Assembly: GCA_965226095.1 (NCBI GenBank)
Contig: OZ245336.1
Coordinates: 434,001 to 498,000 of the forward strand
Source of the DNA: JANQSP01 sp965226095
GTDB taxonomy: Bacteria > Bdellovibrionota > Bdellovibrionia > Bdellovibrionales > UBA1609
DNA length: 64,000 nucleotides
Direction of reading: 5' to 3'
Position numbers and translations under genes: made by a program. Each line of letters begins with the position of its first letter. Position 1 is the stretch's first letter. Below the pieces are notes generated by a model, which made no database searches, was not told where the DNA came from, and saw only the letters and a list, made by a program, of their open reading frames with translations. This document shows, piece after piece, positions 16,808-26,146 of the stretch.

Positions 16808-18112
16808 GTCCATAGATTTTTTAACACCAAAGAGCTGGCTACCAACAACAAAAACAACAGCTAGAATCACTAAAACGATCATCATGATGCGAAATATTTT
16901 TCCAAAGCTCCAGGGTTCTATTTTGGTGTCTTTTACTTGTTTATTTTTTTTGCCATCCACCTGCAATCGGGATTTTTTAGGTGTGGCAAATTGAGTGACT
17001 TTTTTAGATGTTCCAACACTGCTAAAACTTCGTCTGTTTCTTCTTTTGGGGCTATCTTCTTCTTCACTGTCATAAGAACCTTCTGATTCAATGACACTAA
17101 ATTTTGTACCACTGGAATTTTCTTCTTTGACAGTAAAAACAGATCCTCCTCCTTGTCCAAAGCCTCTCATTTGTTTTTTTCCTCGTCGGCTGGATCTATA
17201 TCTTGTAGAATTATTTTTTTTGTCGTTTCCATTTCCTGTATTATTGTTATTTCCTGCTCCTCTGCGGGATTGTCCAAATCGTCCGCCTCGGCCAAATCGT
17301 CCACCTCGGCCAAATCGGCTTCCACCACCCCCAATACCTCCTCTGGAACCAGAAAGGCCGGAGGTGGATCGACCACCACTGGATCCCGGTCCTCCACCTG
17401 CATATCCACCATCAGCATAACCACCACTGGATCCACTTGAGCCGCCGCTGGAATCTCCGCCGCTAGATCCAGGTCCCCCTCCACTACTATAATAGGTACT
17501 CACTCCTGATCCATCTACACCGCCGCCTGAACCGCCGCTGGAATCTCCACCACTGGAGTACCCGCCACTAGATCCTGAGCTACCTCCACTACTACTATGG
17601 TAAGTGCTTCCAGGGGTACTGGGTATACCGGAGTTAGTGCTGGGTATACCGGAGTTGGTACTGGCTACACCCGAGTTGGTACTGGCTACACCGGAGTTGG
17701 TACTGGCTACACCGGAGTTGGTACTGGCCACACCGGAGTTGGTACTGGCTACACCGGAGTTGGTACTGGCTACACCGGAGTTGGTACTGGCTACACCGGA
17801 GTTGGTACTGGCTACACCGGGTCCAAATCGACCATGTCCAACAGAAGTATAATCAGTATTTTTAAAGTTTTCATAAGCTGCTTGTAGAGTGCCACAGCCT
17901 GCAGGAACTGACTGGCCATAGAGCTGTCCACTTTGAAGTAGGCAGGCTACATAACTCTTATCTCCACTAAACAAAGTAAGCCCCCAGTCTTTTACAGCTG
18001 TATTAAATTTCCATAACATTCCACCCACAATAATAATAACGACTGTCAGAATCAGAGCGTATTCAATAACTGCCTGTCCTTTTTTTTGGGTAATTGTTAG
18101 CATTGCTTTCAT
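16805..18112 (-). CDS. Pilin-like repeat protein of the Tad locus
   Basis: The N-terminus (KKGQAVIEYALILTVVIIIVGG) has the class III / Flp-TadE type prepilin pattern: a glycine followed by a hydrophobic helix with Glu at +5. It should be processed by the CpaA peptidase encoded opposite. The rest is unusual: a 7-residue repeat GVASTNS (8 perfect copies plus two GIPST variants, about residues 98-167), a long Gly/Ser-rich region, a Gly/Arg segment (RGGRFGRGGRFG), a basic and Ser-rich part, and a C-terminal hydrophobic helix. It may be a surface stalk or minor pilin. The 435-residue length far exceeds ordinary Flp pilins. Confidence 0.7.
   Translation of the reverse strand: MKAMLTITQKKGQAVIEYALILTVVIIIVGGMLWKFNTAVKDWGLTLFSGDKSYVACLLQSGQLYGQSVPAGCGTLQAAYENFKNTDYTSVGHGRFGPGVASTNSGVASTNSGVASTNSGVASTNSGVASTNSGVASTNSGVASTNSGVASTNSGIPSTNSGIPSTPGSTYHSSSGGSSGSSGGYSSGGDSSGGSGGGVDGSGVSTYYSSGGGPGSSGGDSSGGSSGSSGGYADGGYAGGGPGSSGGRSTSGLSGSRGGIGGGGSRFGRGGRFGRGGRFGQSRRGAGNNNNTGNGNDKKNNSTRYRSSRRGKKQMRGFGQGGGSVFTVKEENSSGTKFSVIESEGSYDSEEEDSPKRRNRRSFSSVGTSKKVTQFATPKKSRLQVDGKKNKQVKDTKIEPWSFGKIFRIMMIVLVILAVVFVVGSQLFGVKKSMD
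17628..17822 (-). repeat. 21-bp tandem repeat coding GVASTNS
   Basis: Near-identical 21-bp units, about nine to ten in a row, encode the heptad-like GVASTNS block of the pilin-like gene. Because 21 is a multiple of three, copy-number change would alter length without breaking the frame. Confidence 0.85.
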
Positions 18113-18204
18113 GATGGTTTTCGTATCGGTAAAAATAAAAAAAATATAAATTGTACTAATTTGAAATTCTGGAAAAATGGACCTGATAAAGTTCAGTGGA
18201 AAAA

Positions 18205-18281
18205 CTTGAAAGGCTGAAAAGTCCTCAAACTGGAAGGCCGCTTGGGGGTCTTCCAGCTTTTCAGTTTATGGAGCTTTCAAG
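18205..18281. repeat. Triple-nested palindrome upstream of the Tad genes
   Basis: Three pairs of arms are nested: CTTGAAAG 18205-18212 with 18274-18281, CTGAAAAG 18214-18221 with 18257-18264, and CTGGAAGGCC 18230-18239 with 18247-18256 (one G-T mismatch). Each arm pair is the signature of a stand-alone family A unit elsewhere in the window. The rest of 18113-18470 holds no gene; a Tad promoter presumably lies there. Confidence 0.7.
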
Positions 18282-18470
18282 AGGTTGAAAAATCCCCTAA
18301 AAACTTTACAAGTGTTTAAAAAGTATATAGTTTTAGGATATTTTGGATGAAAAAGACTCTTTTTCAAATAAAAAGCTGTTATATTTTGAGGACTATAAAA
18401 ATAATTTTAAATTTTTAAGCTTTATGCCGTTAAACTTAGGGAAGTTATAAAATAAAAGGAGGTTTGTTCA

Positions 18471-18674
18471 ATGAAACAAAAAATTAAAAAATTGGCACAT
18501 CAATTATGGACCGATGAATCCGGTCAAGGCACTGCGGAGTATGCTCTAATTATAGTGGCTGTTGTGGGTCTTGCTATCTTGTTTAAAGGTAGAATTCGAA
18601 CAGCACTAGACACATTTATGGGAAAGATTGATACAGGAATGGGAGGGTTTGGAACAGATGGAGGAACAACCTAA
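18471..18674 (+). CDS. flp: Flp/Fap-type major pilin
   Basis: The 67-residue prepilin has a basic leader, the processing site before GQGTAEYALIIVAVV, and a single hydrophobic helix, which is the Flp family pattern with the conserved Glu-Tyr. After cleavage by CpaA it would assemble into the Tad pilus. A strong AAAGGAGG site lies just upstream. The C-terminus is glycine-rich (GMGGFGTDGGTT). It is first in the plus-strand Tad operon. Confidence 0.92.
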   Translation: MKQKIKKLAHQLWTDESGQGTAEYALIIVAVVGLAILFKGRIRTALDTFMGKIDTGMGGFGTDGGTT

Positions 18675-18736
18675 AAAGATGGTGTTATTTAATAAAGTTT
18701 ATACAAATATTTACATTAAAATAAGGTCATTTTAAA

Positions 18737-18934
18737 ATGACAGCGGAATTAGCAATACTGATTTTTATCTATGCCGGCTTGGTGATGGGTGTATTTTTAA
18801 AACCCAATGACCCAGCCGGTTTAGTGTCAACTTTTAAAAATGCAGTACCCACCTTGTCCGCTCGAGTGGAACGAAATGTGATCACTGGATACGGCTTTTG
18901 GTCGAAAGAAAGCGGTGGTTGGCAAGCCCCTTAA
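18737..18934 (+). CDS. Small membrane protein in the Tad locus
   Basis: The 65-residue product has a hydrophobic N-terminal helix (LAILIFIYAGLVMGVFL) and a polar tail with VERNVITGYGFWSKE. It lies between flp and the prepilin peptidase gene and so is probably expressed with them. It lacks a prepilin cleavage site. The family is not recognised, and a role in pilus assembly is inferred only from position. Confidence 0.5.
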   Translation: MTAELAILIFIYAGLVMGVFLKPNDPAGLVSTFKNAVPTLSARVERNVITGYGFWSKESGGWQAP

Positions 18935-19057
18935 AGACTCCTTCGTATAACTAAAGCTGTCCATGTAGACTTTGTCATTGCGGCCTTGAGCCGGAATCCA
19001 GTCAGTTAATATTTATCTATTATTGAATATTTTTAAATTTTATCCTAAAATTAAATA

Positions 19058-19534
19058 ATGTTTATCACCTATATATTACCAGCGGGTATTTTGATTTCTT
19101 CTATAGTGGACGACCTTAGGTCTAAAAAAATTCATAATTATTTGATTTTGATACAAGCTGGAGTGGCTGTAATTTCAGTACTAATTATTCAAGGTCCAAT
19201 GGCCTTGCTCTATGCGCTGGCTTTTATGGTTTTATCGCTTCTTATCACTATACCTCTTGTTTTATTAAAAGTGATAGGTGGTGGTGATATGAAACTTTTT
19301 GCTGTGCTGGCTTTGGTTTTACCTCCAAGATTGATGCTTTGGACTTTTGTATGTTCTTTTGTATGGGGTGCACTGCTGGGAGTGGTAAAAGCTCTTTTAG
19401 ATAAAAGAGCGGTGCTTTTATACTTTAATATGCTGTTATTGTTTAAGCTCAAACCTCCTGCTACCGAACAGTTACATACCTTTCCTTTTTCAGTTAGTCT
19501 GTTATTAGGATGGTTAAGCGCTTTATGGTTTTAA
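19058..19534 (+). CDS. cpaA: Prepilin peptidase CpaA/TadV (A24 family)
   Basis: This aspartic membrane peptidase cleaves the leaders of Flp pilin and TadE/F pseudopilins. The two catalytic aspartates are in SSIVDDLRSKKIHN (about residue 19) and in IGGGDMKLFA (about residue 73). The protein is hydrophobic throughout, and 158 residues is normal for the short CpaA form without the methylase domain. It is followed by three pseudopilin-like genes. Confidence 0.9.
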   Translation: MFITYILPAGILISSIVDDLRSKKIHNYLILIQAGVAVISVLIIQGPMALLYALAFMVLSLLITIPLVLLKVIGGGDMKLFAVLALVLPPRLMLWTFVCSFVWGALLGVVKALLDKRAVLLYFNMLLLFKLKPPATEQLHTFPFSVSLLLGWLSALWF

Positions 19535-19599
19535 ATTTTCAATTAAGTTGGAATAACCTATTGCAATTCATACAATATCTCCAGCCACAGGAGTCTAAC

Positions 19600-19878
19600 A
19601 TGCAGAAAAGAAATAAGAAAAAAGGACAAGTAACATTGGAGATGGCTTTGTTGATTTTAGTCATGATAGGTATGACACAAATATTACAAAATGCTCCTTT
19701 TATAAAAGGTGATAATGGCATCCCTTCCATTTTTGGGAAATTTTTAATTAAGCCATGGACACAAGTGCGAGTGATGATGGAATCCGGTGTATGGAATCAG
19801 ACGGAGCTAGCTAATGGGAGAGATTTTCATCCGGCACAAAGAAAAAGACTTTATAGTATGGAAGGTGATGTTCCATGA
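19600..19878 (+). CDS. TadE-like pseudopilin
   Basis: The ATG at 19600 follows a GGAG ribosome site. The longer open frame from 19510 overlaps cpaA and is not favoured. The sequence KKKGQVTLEMALLILVMIG has the pilin-type processing glycine, a Glu at +5 and a hydrophobic helix. The 92-residue product is otherwise short, with a soluble tail (DFHPAQRKRLYSMEGDVP). It overlaps the next gene by ATGA, so the two are probably co-translated. Confidence 0.65.
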   Translation: MQKRNKKKGQVTLEMALLILVMIGMTQILQNAPFIKGDNGIPSIFGKFLIKPWTQVRVMMESGVWNQTELANGRDFHPAQRKRLYSMEGDVP

Positions 19879-20564
19879 AGAAACAAGAGCGACAAAGATC
19901 ACTTCATTTACTGTTTTCTCAAAAGGGTAGTTTGACCGTTCAATTTATTTTTGCCTTTATGCTGGTTTTTGGCTTTATCATCTGCTTTTTCTATTTAAGT
20001 TTGACTTTGGTGGTGGGAGAGTTGGTTCAGTACGCGACCTACTCATCCAGTCGTTATCTTTCTTTATCTCACGAAAGAGTGGAAGAACAACGATCTGCCT
20101 CTCAAATTAAGTATAATACATTATTGTTCGGAGGAGGTATTTTTAAGTCTGGTTTTTTTGGTGCTATTGATGCTGATGATAAACCGTTTAATTTACAACG
20201 GAACATACAAAATTCAGCAGGCTTGGGTTTGAATTCTGCACTACCAGGTATGCAGATGGGTCGTAATTTATTTTACGGAGTATGGACTGAATTTCAACCT
20301 AAAGGTTTGTCACTTAAAGTTCCCTTTTGGGGTGACAGTGTACAAGGCTCTGAACCTAACCTTTTTGATTCAGTGATCGGATCCTATTTGGGTCGTGAAC
20401 CCAGCCAACAGGAATGCGAAAATTTTGCTAAAGATCGATGGAGAATGATAAAACGAGTGATCAGTTCGAGTCCTTCGCCACCTGGAGGATATAGTGGTAG
20501 CGGGAGCAGTAATGATTATACTTATAGCGGAACAGCTGTGAAACAGTATGATAACGGTTGTTGA
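19875..20564 (+). CDS. TadE/TadF-like pseudopilin or minor pilin
   Basis: The N-terminal part is QKGSLTVQFIFAFMLVFGFI, a pilin-like hydrophobic helix after a basic leader, with Gln instead of the usual Glu. A soluble domain of about 180 residues follows, containing a Gly/Ser-rich segment near the C-terminus and a terminal cysteine pair partner (ECENF ... YDNGC). It overlaps the previous gene by 4 nt. It probably initiates or decorates the Tad pilus, as TadE-G proteins do. The precise subfamily is not assignable. Confidence 0.6.
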   Translation: MKKQERQRSLHLLFSQKGSLTVQFIFAFMLVFGFIICFFYLSLTLVVGELVQYATYSSSRYLSLSHERVEEQRSASQIKYNTLLFGGGIFKSGFFGAIDADDKPFNLQRNIQNSAGLGLNSALPGMQMGRNLFYGVWTEFQPKGLSLKVPFWGDSVQGSEPNLFDSVIGSYLGREPSQQECENFAKDRWRMIKRVISSSPSPPGGYSGSGSSNDYTYSGTAVKQYDNGC

Positions 20565-20659
20565 AAAGATGGTGTTTATTTGGAGTAATTACAAATTGCA
20601 AAATAGTCATTTTGCAAATAATCCTTAGGATAAGGATTATTAATAAAGAAAGAATAAAA

Positions 20660-21223
20660 ATGAAAAGTTATGTTACAAAAAAACAATTAAACTGTAGAGT
20701 CTTTAAAAATAAAAAAGGTTATACTGTATTGGAAGCGATTCCTTTTATTATTATTATGTTTGTTCTCTTGGGTGCTACTTTAGGTTCCTGGGGCTTGGTG
20801 CATACAGCTATTTTACACTCCATAGCTTCTCGGCATGGCAGTTTTGTATATTTTAATAACAGAGCAGATGTATCTTATCTGAGAGATTTTGGTGACATCC
20901 TTCCTAATGGTACTAAAATATATTATGGCAAAAAAGGATGGCGTTTTTCTTATGTTCAGGAGGAAAAATCTATAAACAGTAATGGAACAGTGGCGACACA
21001 AAGACCTGTAGACTTTACACGGCCACATGATAGACCTGGATCTTCAGGAGCAGCAGGTTCTTTTGGTAATGAAGGCTATATAGATGATGGGAAATTTATA
21101 AGAGGTGCTGCACATAATAATATTTGGGGATCCATTGGAGATGTTCGTAATATGAGAAAAGTGGCACCTGCCTGGATTATGGTGGGTTATGGAATTTGCT
21201 TGAATGCCAAGTGTGGAAACTAA
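20660..21223 (+). CDS. Third pseudopilin-like protein of the Tad locus
   Basis: The ATG at 20660 is preferred because it places the pilin-type helix (KKGYTVLEAIPFIIIMFVLL) behind a normal basic leader. The open frame back to 20558 overlaps the previous gene. The Glu at +5 is present. The soluble part is Gly- and Asn-rich, with two C-terminal cysteines (GICLNAKCGN) that may pair. Position within the Tad operon supports a minor pilin role. The following 275 bp (21224-21498) contain no recognisable gene, and a cpaB promoter may lie there. Confidence 0.6.
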   Translation: MKSYVTKKQLNCRVFKNKKGYTVLEAIPFIIIMFVLLGATLGSWGLVHTAILHSIASRHGSFVYFNNRADVSYLRDFGDILPNGTKIYYGKKGWRFSYVQEEKSINSNGTVATQRPVDFTRPHDRPGSSGAAGSFGNEGYIDDGKFIRGAAHNNIWGSIGDVRNMRKVAPAWIMVGYGICLNAKCGN

Positions 21224-21498
21224 AAACAGAATTTGTATTATTTAGCTAATAGCTGTTGATTGAAATACTATTGAATCAATTTTTTCAATATTAATGACAA
21301 GTTTGAAAGATAATTTTCAATTCCGATGATACGACTGTTTTCTAGACAAATATCTAAAGAATAGCCAGCCGAAAGTCTTGTAGATTTGTTCCACAGTATT
21401 CTCCTCAATTTTTTTAAAAATATTTATTTTTTTACCACTTTCAACCGACAAGTAAGCAAAGATAGAGATATTAAATTTTCAACATAAAGAGAGGCTTC

Positions 21499-22326
21499 AT
21501 GAACAAAAACGAAACCCTTACATTATGGCTCAGTATTGGAGCTGCTGTTTTAGCAATCATGCTTTTTTATAGCTATATCCAGGAAAAAAGTGCGGAAGTA
21601 ACTAAGAAGTTTGGAGCAATGACCTCTATAGTGGTGGCTGTGAAAAATATTGGTGAAATGCAAACCATTGATGAGTCCATGGTGGAATTAAAAGAATACC
21701 CGGAACATTTTGTACAACCAGGTGCTTTGCTCTCCTTGGAAGAGGTTGTGGGTTTTGTCGCTTTAGCTCCTATGAGAGGAGATGAACAGGTATTAGCTAC
21801 TAAGATCACTCGCCCAGGTCCTACCACCGGATTATCCTTACAAATTTCTCCTACTAAAAGAGCGTTGACTATTCCAGTGGATGAGATGCGAGGAGTAGCC
21901 AAGCTTTTAAAACCTGGAGACAGAGTGGATGTTATAGCCGCTTTGGACGTTAAAAACGGACCTGTTCAAAAAAGAGAAATTAAAACCATTATGCAGGACG
22001 TGTTGATTTTAGCTACAGGTCTTAAAGTGATGAATGAACTTCCTCGTGTGTTTGAGGAAATTAGTGGTGAAGGTTTTATTCGTAATGTGCGAGCCGCTAC
22101 GGATTTTAGAACAATTACTATTGAAGTAGATCCATTGATGGTTCAAAACTTAGTGTATGTTTTGTCTACTTCTCCCGGCTCTTTATTCTTTTCTTTAAGG
22201 CATCCAAGTGATCATGAGATAGCTCGTTATTTACCTTCTTCCTCTATAGAGAAGCTTTTAGGTAAACCTCCAGCGCGAACTCCCGCTGGGAAAAACAAAC
22301 GTTTTGTTCCCAAGTTGAAAAGATAA
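21499..22326 (+). CDS. cpaB: Tad pilus assembly protein CpaB/RcpC
   Basis: CpaB/RcpC is an inner-membrane or periplasmic protein that works with the secretin. An N-terminal anchor helix (residues 8-25) is followed by an SAF domain: VVVAVKNIGEMQTIDESMVE and FVALAPMRGDEQVLATKI. The RcpC domain follows, with the typical RALTIPVDEMRGVAKLLKPGD and DRVDVIAALD. The 275-residue length is normal. It precedes the secretin gene by 37 nt. The basic C-terminus (RTPAGKNKRFVPKLKR) is not conserved. Confidence 0.93.
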   Translation: MNKNETLTLWLSIGAAVLAIMLFYSYIQEKSAEVTKKFGAMTSIVVAVKNIGEMQTIDESMVELKEYPEHFVQPGALLSLEEVVGFVALAPMRGDEQVLATKITRPGPTTGLSLQISPTKRALTIPVDEMRGVAKLLKPGDRVDVIAALDVKNGPVQKREIKTIMQDVLILATGLKVMNELPRVFEEISGEGFIRNVRAATDFRTITIEVDPLMVQNLVYVLSTSPGSLFFSLRHPSDHEIARYLPSSSIEKLLGKPPARTPAGKNKRFVPKLKR

Positions 22327-22363
22327 AAATATAAAGGATGAAATAGATAAAGCGCAGATAGAT

Positions 22364-23875
22364 ATGATGAAAAAGCAAAAATTAACACAAATAGTATTTT
22401 TTATTGGTTTAATCGGCGGTTCCAGTTTATTAAGTATTCCCGCTTTTTCTTCTTCTGTGGAAGCTCTTTATTTGTATGTGGGTATTCAGCAGGATTATGA
22501 ATTATCAGAGGAGTTAAAAGGACAGGCTTTAACATTTACAGGGCCTTACAAGCGTTTCACAGGCTTGGAATACAATCAGTCCACCGGTACGATTCGATTT
22601 GTTCCTAAAAGAGTAGGGGTAGGAGCGATTAATATTAAAGACAAATCTGGCAAGCTTTTAAAAACACTAACGATGAATGTTCGAGTTACTGACTTAAGAG
22701 AAACAGCTATAGAGATTCAATCTTTATTGAGAACTGTAGATGGTATTCAAATTAAAATTTTAAATAATCGAGTGGTGGTAGATGGAGAAATTATTGTACC
22801 AAGGGACATGAGAAGAATTCATGAAGTGGTTCGGGAGTATCAAGGTCGCGCCACTTCTTTAGTGGCTCTTAGTCCATTGGCTCAAAGTAAAGTGGCCCGT
22901 TTTATAGAAAAGGAAATTAATAATCCGAATATCACTGTCAGAGCAGTTAATATGGTGTTTATTTTAGAAGGCTTTGTAAATGATCCTGGTGAAAAATCAC
23001 GAGCGCAAGATATTGCCCAACTCTATATTCCCGATCAGATCACAGATAGAGCTGTGACAGAGCAAAAAGTAAAAGCTTTTAATCGTTCTCCTATTTTAAA
23101 TTATATTCAGGTACGTAAAAAACAATCAGACAGTCGAAAAAAACTGGTGCAATTAACTGTGCACTATGTGGAATTAAATAAGGATTATGCCAATAGCTTT
23201 CGCTTTCAGTGGATGCCGGCTATTCAGGATGAGACAAAAGTTAGTGTTTTTTCTCAAGGGCTTGGCGGCTTGGCCCAATTGGGTGGGATCATTTCCGGGA
23301 CTATTAGTAATTTTTTACCCAAGTTGAATTGGGCTAAAAATTTTGGCTTTGCCCGTATTTTACATAGCGCCTCTGTCATTACAGAAGAAGGTGAACAAGC
23401 TCAGATCAATGCACAGAAACAAGTACCTTATTTAACCTCTATGGGTGAGGGCCAACAGGCAGTGGCTACAGCAAATGTAGGTATTCAGTTAAGCCTTACT
23501 CCACAAATTGTTGGTCCACGTGGAGATAGTGTTCAATTGGCTGGCGTAAATATTTCTGTCAATAATCAAGTTGGTGCTGTTGCCGGAAATCCTATATTAA
23601 CAACTAGAAGTTTAACTACCAGTATACATATTCAAAATGGTTTAAGTGCAGTTTTAGGAGGTATTATCAGTAATAGAATGTTTCAGGATTACAATAAGGA
23701 ACCTCCCAATAGTGTCCAGGGGGCACAGCCTTTATTTACTTTTTTATCTTCAAAAGGTTTTAATCGTTCTCAAAGTCAGTTTGTGGTTTTTATTACACCA
23801 ATTATTAAAAGTTCAGCTAGTTCAGATGTAAAAAGAATAAAGAAAAAATTTAAAATTTCCAACAATAACAATTAA
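22364..23875 (+). CDS. cpaC: Tad secretin CpaC/RcpA
   Basis: This protein forms the outer-membrane channel of the Tad system. It has a signal peptide, the N-terminal pilus/T2SS N1-like region (residues 35-110), a BON-like segment (ETAIEIQSLLRTVDGIQIKI), and the C-terminal secretin domain. The latter contains NAQKQVPYLTS, VGIQLSLTPQIV and the closing GLSAVLGGIISNR ... LFTFLSSKGFNRSQSQFVVFITP. The 503-residue length is normal. It lies 9 nt before the fused CpaE-CpaF gene. Confidence 0.94.
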   Translation: MMKKQKLTQIVFFIGLIGGSSLLSIPAFSSSVEALYLYVGIQQDYELSEELKGQALTFTGPYKRFTGLEYNQSTGTIRFVPKRVGVGAINIKDKSGKLLKTLTMNVRVTDLRETAIEIQSLLRTVDGIQIKILNNRVVVDGEIIVPRDMRRIHEVVREYQGRATSLVALSPLAQSKVARFIEKEINNPNITVRAVNMVFILEGFVNDPGEKSRAQDIAQLYIPDQITDRAVTEQKVKAFNRSPILNYIQVRKKQSDSRKKLVQLTVHYVELNKDYANSFRFQWMPAIQDETKVSVFSQGLGGLAQLGGIISGTISNFLPKLNWAKNFGFARILHSASVITEEGEQAQINAQKQVPYLTSMGEGQQAVATANVGIQLSLTPQIVGPRGDSVQLAGVNISVNNQVGAVAGNPILTTRSLTTSIHIQNGLSAVLGGIISNRMFQDYNKEPPNSVQGAQPLFTFLSSKGFNRSQSQFVVFITPIIKSSASSDVKRIKKKFKISNNNN

Positions 23876-23884
23876 AGGAGCATC

Positions 23885-26146
23885 ATGTCTGTTAGTCCAA
23901 AATGTCATCTTATTGCTGTCGCCGGAGGTAAAGGGGGAGTTGGTAAAAGTGTGTTTGCCGCCAATTTAGCTTTGGCTATTACAAATGAAATCAGAGCTTC
24001 TGTTTTATTGATTGATTTGGATGAAAAAAGTTGCGGTGACCAAAGCATTATTTTAGGTTTAAAACCTGTTAAAACAGTTTTGGATTTGACCCGATTTCAA
24101 GGTGTGGTGAATCAACAAAACATGAGACAGTTTCTGGCTTTCCATAAAACTGGTTTAGGTTATTTAGGTGCAGTAAACGGTCCAGAGCAAAGTTTATCTG
24201 GTGACAGTAGAGCTTTCAGCAAGCAACTTTTTGGACTTTCTCAAAATTTTAATTATATTGTGGTAGATGTAGGTAACACTGCTGGTGATTTGCAGTTGGC
24301 AGCTATGGAGATAGCTAGTGCAATTATGATTGTGTTAAGTCCTGAAGTGCTGGTGGTTAACCAAACTAAAAGGCTTTTAAATGAATTAAGTGCAGCAACC
24401 TTACCATCTCAATTGTTTCAAGTTGTCATCAATCAGGCTCAACAAAGAGGAGGCTTATCTCCTCAACTGGTTGCCAATAATTTAAGATTACCAGTGACAG
24501 GTATTATTCCAAAAGAGGAAGCTGTGTTTAGCCAGGCTTTGCAGTCGTCCATCCCGTTTATATTATCTCATGGAGGAAGTCAGTCTGCTCAGGTGTATTT
24601 TGATATTGTTAGAAAATTAACTGGAGGGATTTTACAAAAAAATAAAACTTTATCCCGACCTAAAAAGCAAACAGAAGAATCAAAAGGTTTGAATGCTGTA
24701 AATAATGTAGGCAGTAGCATCGGCCCTGGTGGCAAAAAAAAGAAATTTAATCCTATAACGTTATTAAAAATGCAGGTGCATACAGAACTAATAAAAGAAA
24801 TGGATTTAAAAAAAGATCTTACACAAGCTAAAGATGAAGCTTCTAAAAAAGAATTAAAAGATAAAACCCGGCTCGCTGTTTCCAAATTAGTGGATAAAAG
24901 AGGAGTGGGTTTAAGTCGTACGGAAAGATCTCAAGTGATTAAACAAGTGTTGGATGAAGCTTTGGATCTTGGTCCTTTAGAGGAATTATTGGCAGATCCG
25001 AATGTGACGGAAATTATGGTGAATGGTTGTGATCAAATTTTTTGTGAGAAAAACGGTAAATTACAATTATCTTCTATTACTTTTACTTCTAATCAGCAGT
25101 TAAGAAATATTATTGAAAGAATTGTGATGCCTTTAGGTCGTAGGATTGATGAAAAAACACCTTATGTGGATGCTCGTTTGGTAGATGGTTCTAGAGTAAA
25201 TGCAGTTATTGAACCTTTAGCTATTGATGGCCCTTCTGTGACCATTCGAAAGTTTCCAACAGATCAGGTACAGATTGATGATTTGGTTAACCGGTTTGGT
25301 TCCATGACTTCATCGATGGCGGATTTTTTAAAAATCTGTGTAGAAGAGGGATTAAACATTGTTATTTCTGGTGGGACTGGTTCGGGTAAGACCACCTTGT
25401 TAAATGTAATGTCCAGTTTTATTCCAGCTAACGAACGAATTATTACTGTGGAAGATGCAGCAGAGTTACAGCTTAAACAGGAACATATTGTTCGTTTGGA
25501 AACACGCCCACCTAATATGGAAGGAACAGGAGAGGTGACCATTCGGGATTTAATTAGAAATTCTTTGAGAATGCGTCCTGATAGAATTATTGTGGGTGAA
25601 TGTCGAGATGGAGCGGCGTTGGATATGCTTTCCGCTATGAATACCGGTCATGATGGTTCTATGACAACAGTGCATGCCAATAATCCCAGGGAAGCAGTAG
25701 CTCGGTTGGAAACTCTATGTTTAATGGCAGGTATGGATTTACCGGTTAAAGCTATTCGTGAGCAAGTGGCTGGAGCGGTGAATTTAATTATTCAGATTGG
25801 CAGATTAAGTGATGGAGCACGGAAAATAAAAAGTGTCACAGAAGTTATTGGTCTTCAGGCAGACACTGTAACCTTACAGGAAATTTTTCGATTTAAAGAA
25901 GAAGGTTTTGATAAGAATAGAAAAATTATTGGTCAGTTTCAGGCAATGGGTCGTATTCCCACTTTTATTGAAAAATTTGAAAAGCGAGGACTGAAAATTC
26001 CACGCAGTCTTTTTACCACGAGCTCCTCTGCTGGTGGCGCCGCTCAGAAGAAATCTCTTTTGACCGCTCGCCCAGGTATAGTGGGTAAAGCGATGCCGTT
26101 AAATAAAAAACCTTTACTGAATAAAGGAGTGAAAAAAGTTTCATAA
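23885..26146 (+). CDS. cpaF: Fusion of TadZ/CpaE MinD-like ATPase with CpaF/TadA secretion ATPase
   Basis: The 753-residue protein joins two Tad components that are usually separate. Residues 1-250 are a ParA/MinD-type ATPase with the deviant Walker A GGKGGVGKSVFAANLALAI and switch-like VVDVGNTAGD, as in CpaE/TadZ, which localises the machine. After a lysine-rich linker, residues 290-720 are CpaF: LADPNVTEIMVNG, Walker A GGTGSGKTTLLN (about residue 496), ITVEDAAELQL, and the RPDRIIVGECRDGAALDML block. The ATG has a good GGAG site, and the frame is open across the junction. Spacing to tadB is an overlap at the stop. Confidence 0.93.
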   Translation: MSVSPKCHLIAVAGGKGGVGKSVFAANLALAITNEIRASVLLIDLDEKSCGDQSIILGLKPVKTVLDLTRFQGVVNQQNMRQFLAFHKTGLGYLGAVNGPEQSLSGDSRAFSKQLFGLSQNFNYIVVDVGNTAGDLQLAAMEIASAIMIVLSPEVLVVNQTKRLLNELSAATLPSQLFQVVINQAQQRGGLSPQLVANNLRLPVTGIIPKEEAVFSQALQSSIPFILSHGGSQSAQVYFDIVRKLTGGILQKNKTLSRPKKQTEESKGLNAVNNVGSSIGPGGKKKKFNPITLLKMQVHTELIKEMDLKKDLTQAKDEASKKELKDKTRLAVSKLVDKRGVGLSRTERSQVIKQVLDEALDLGPLEELLADPNVTEIMVNGCDQIFCEKNGKLQLSSITFTSNQQLRNIIERIVMPLGRRIDEKTPYVDARLVDGSRVNAVIEPLAIDGPSVTIRKFPTDQVQIDDLVNRFGSMTSSMADFLKICVEEGLNIVISGGTGSGKTTLLNVMSSFIPANERIITVEDAAELQLKQEHIVRLETRPPNMEGTGEVTIRDLIRNSLRMRPDRIIVGECRDGAALDMLSAMNTGHDGSMTTVHANNPREAVARLETLCLMAGMDLPVKAIREQVAGAVNLIIQIGRLSDGARKIKSVTEVIGLQADTVTLQEIFRFKEEGFDKNRKIIGQFQAMGRIPTFIEKFEKRGLKIPRSLFTTSSSAGGAAQKKSLLTARPGIVGKAMPLNKKPLLNKGVKKVS

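Noticed and set aside
17597..17887. Plus-strand frames with GYTGVGT or LATPELV repeats
   Set aside because: They are the antisense reading of the GVASTNS repeat of the pilin-like gene, with no ribosome site or independent coding character.
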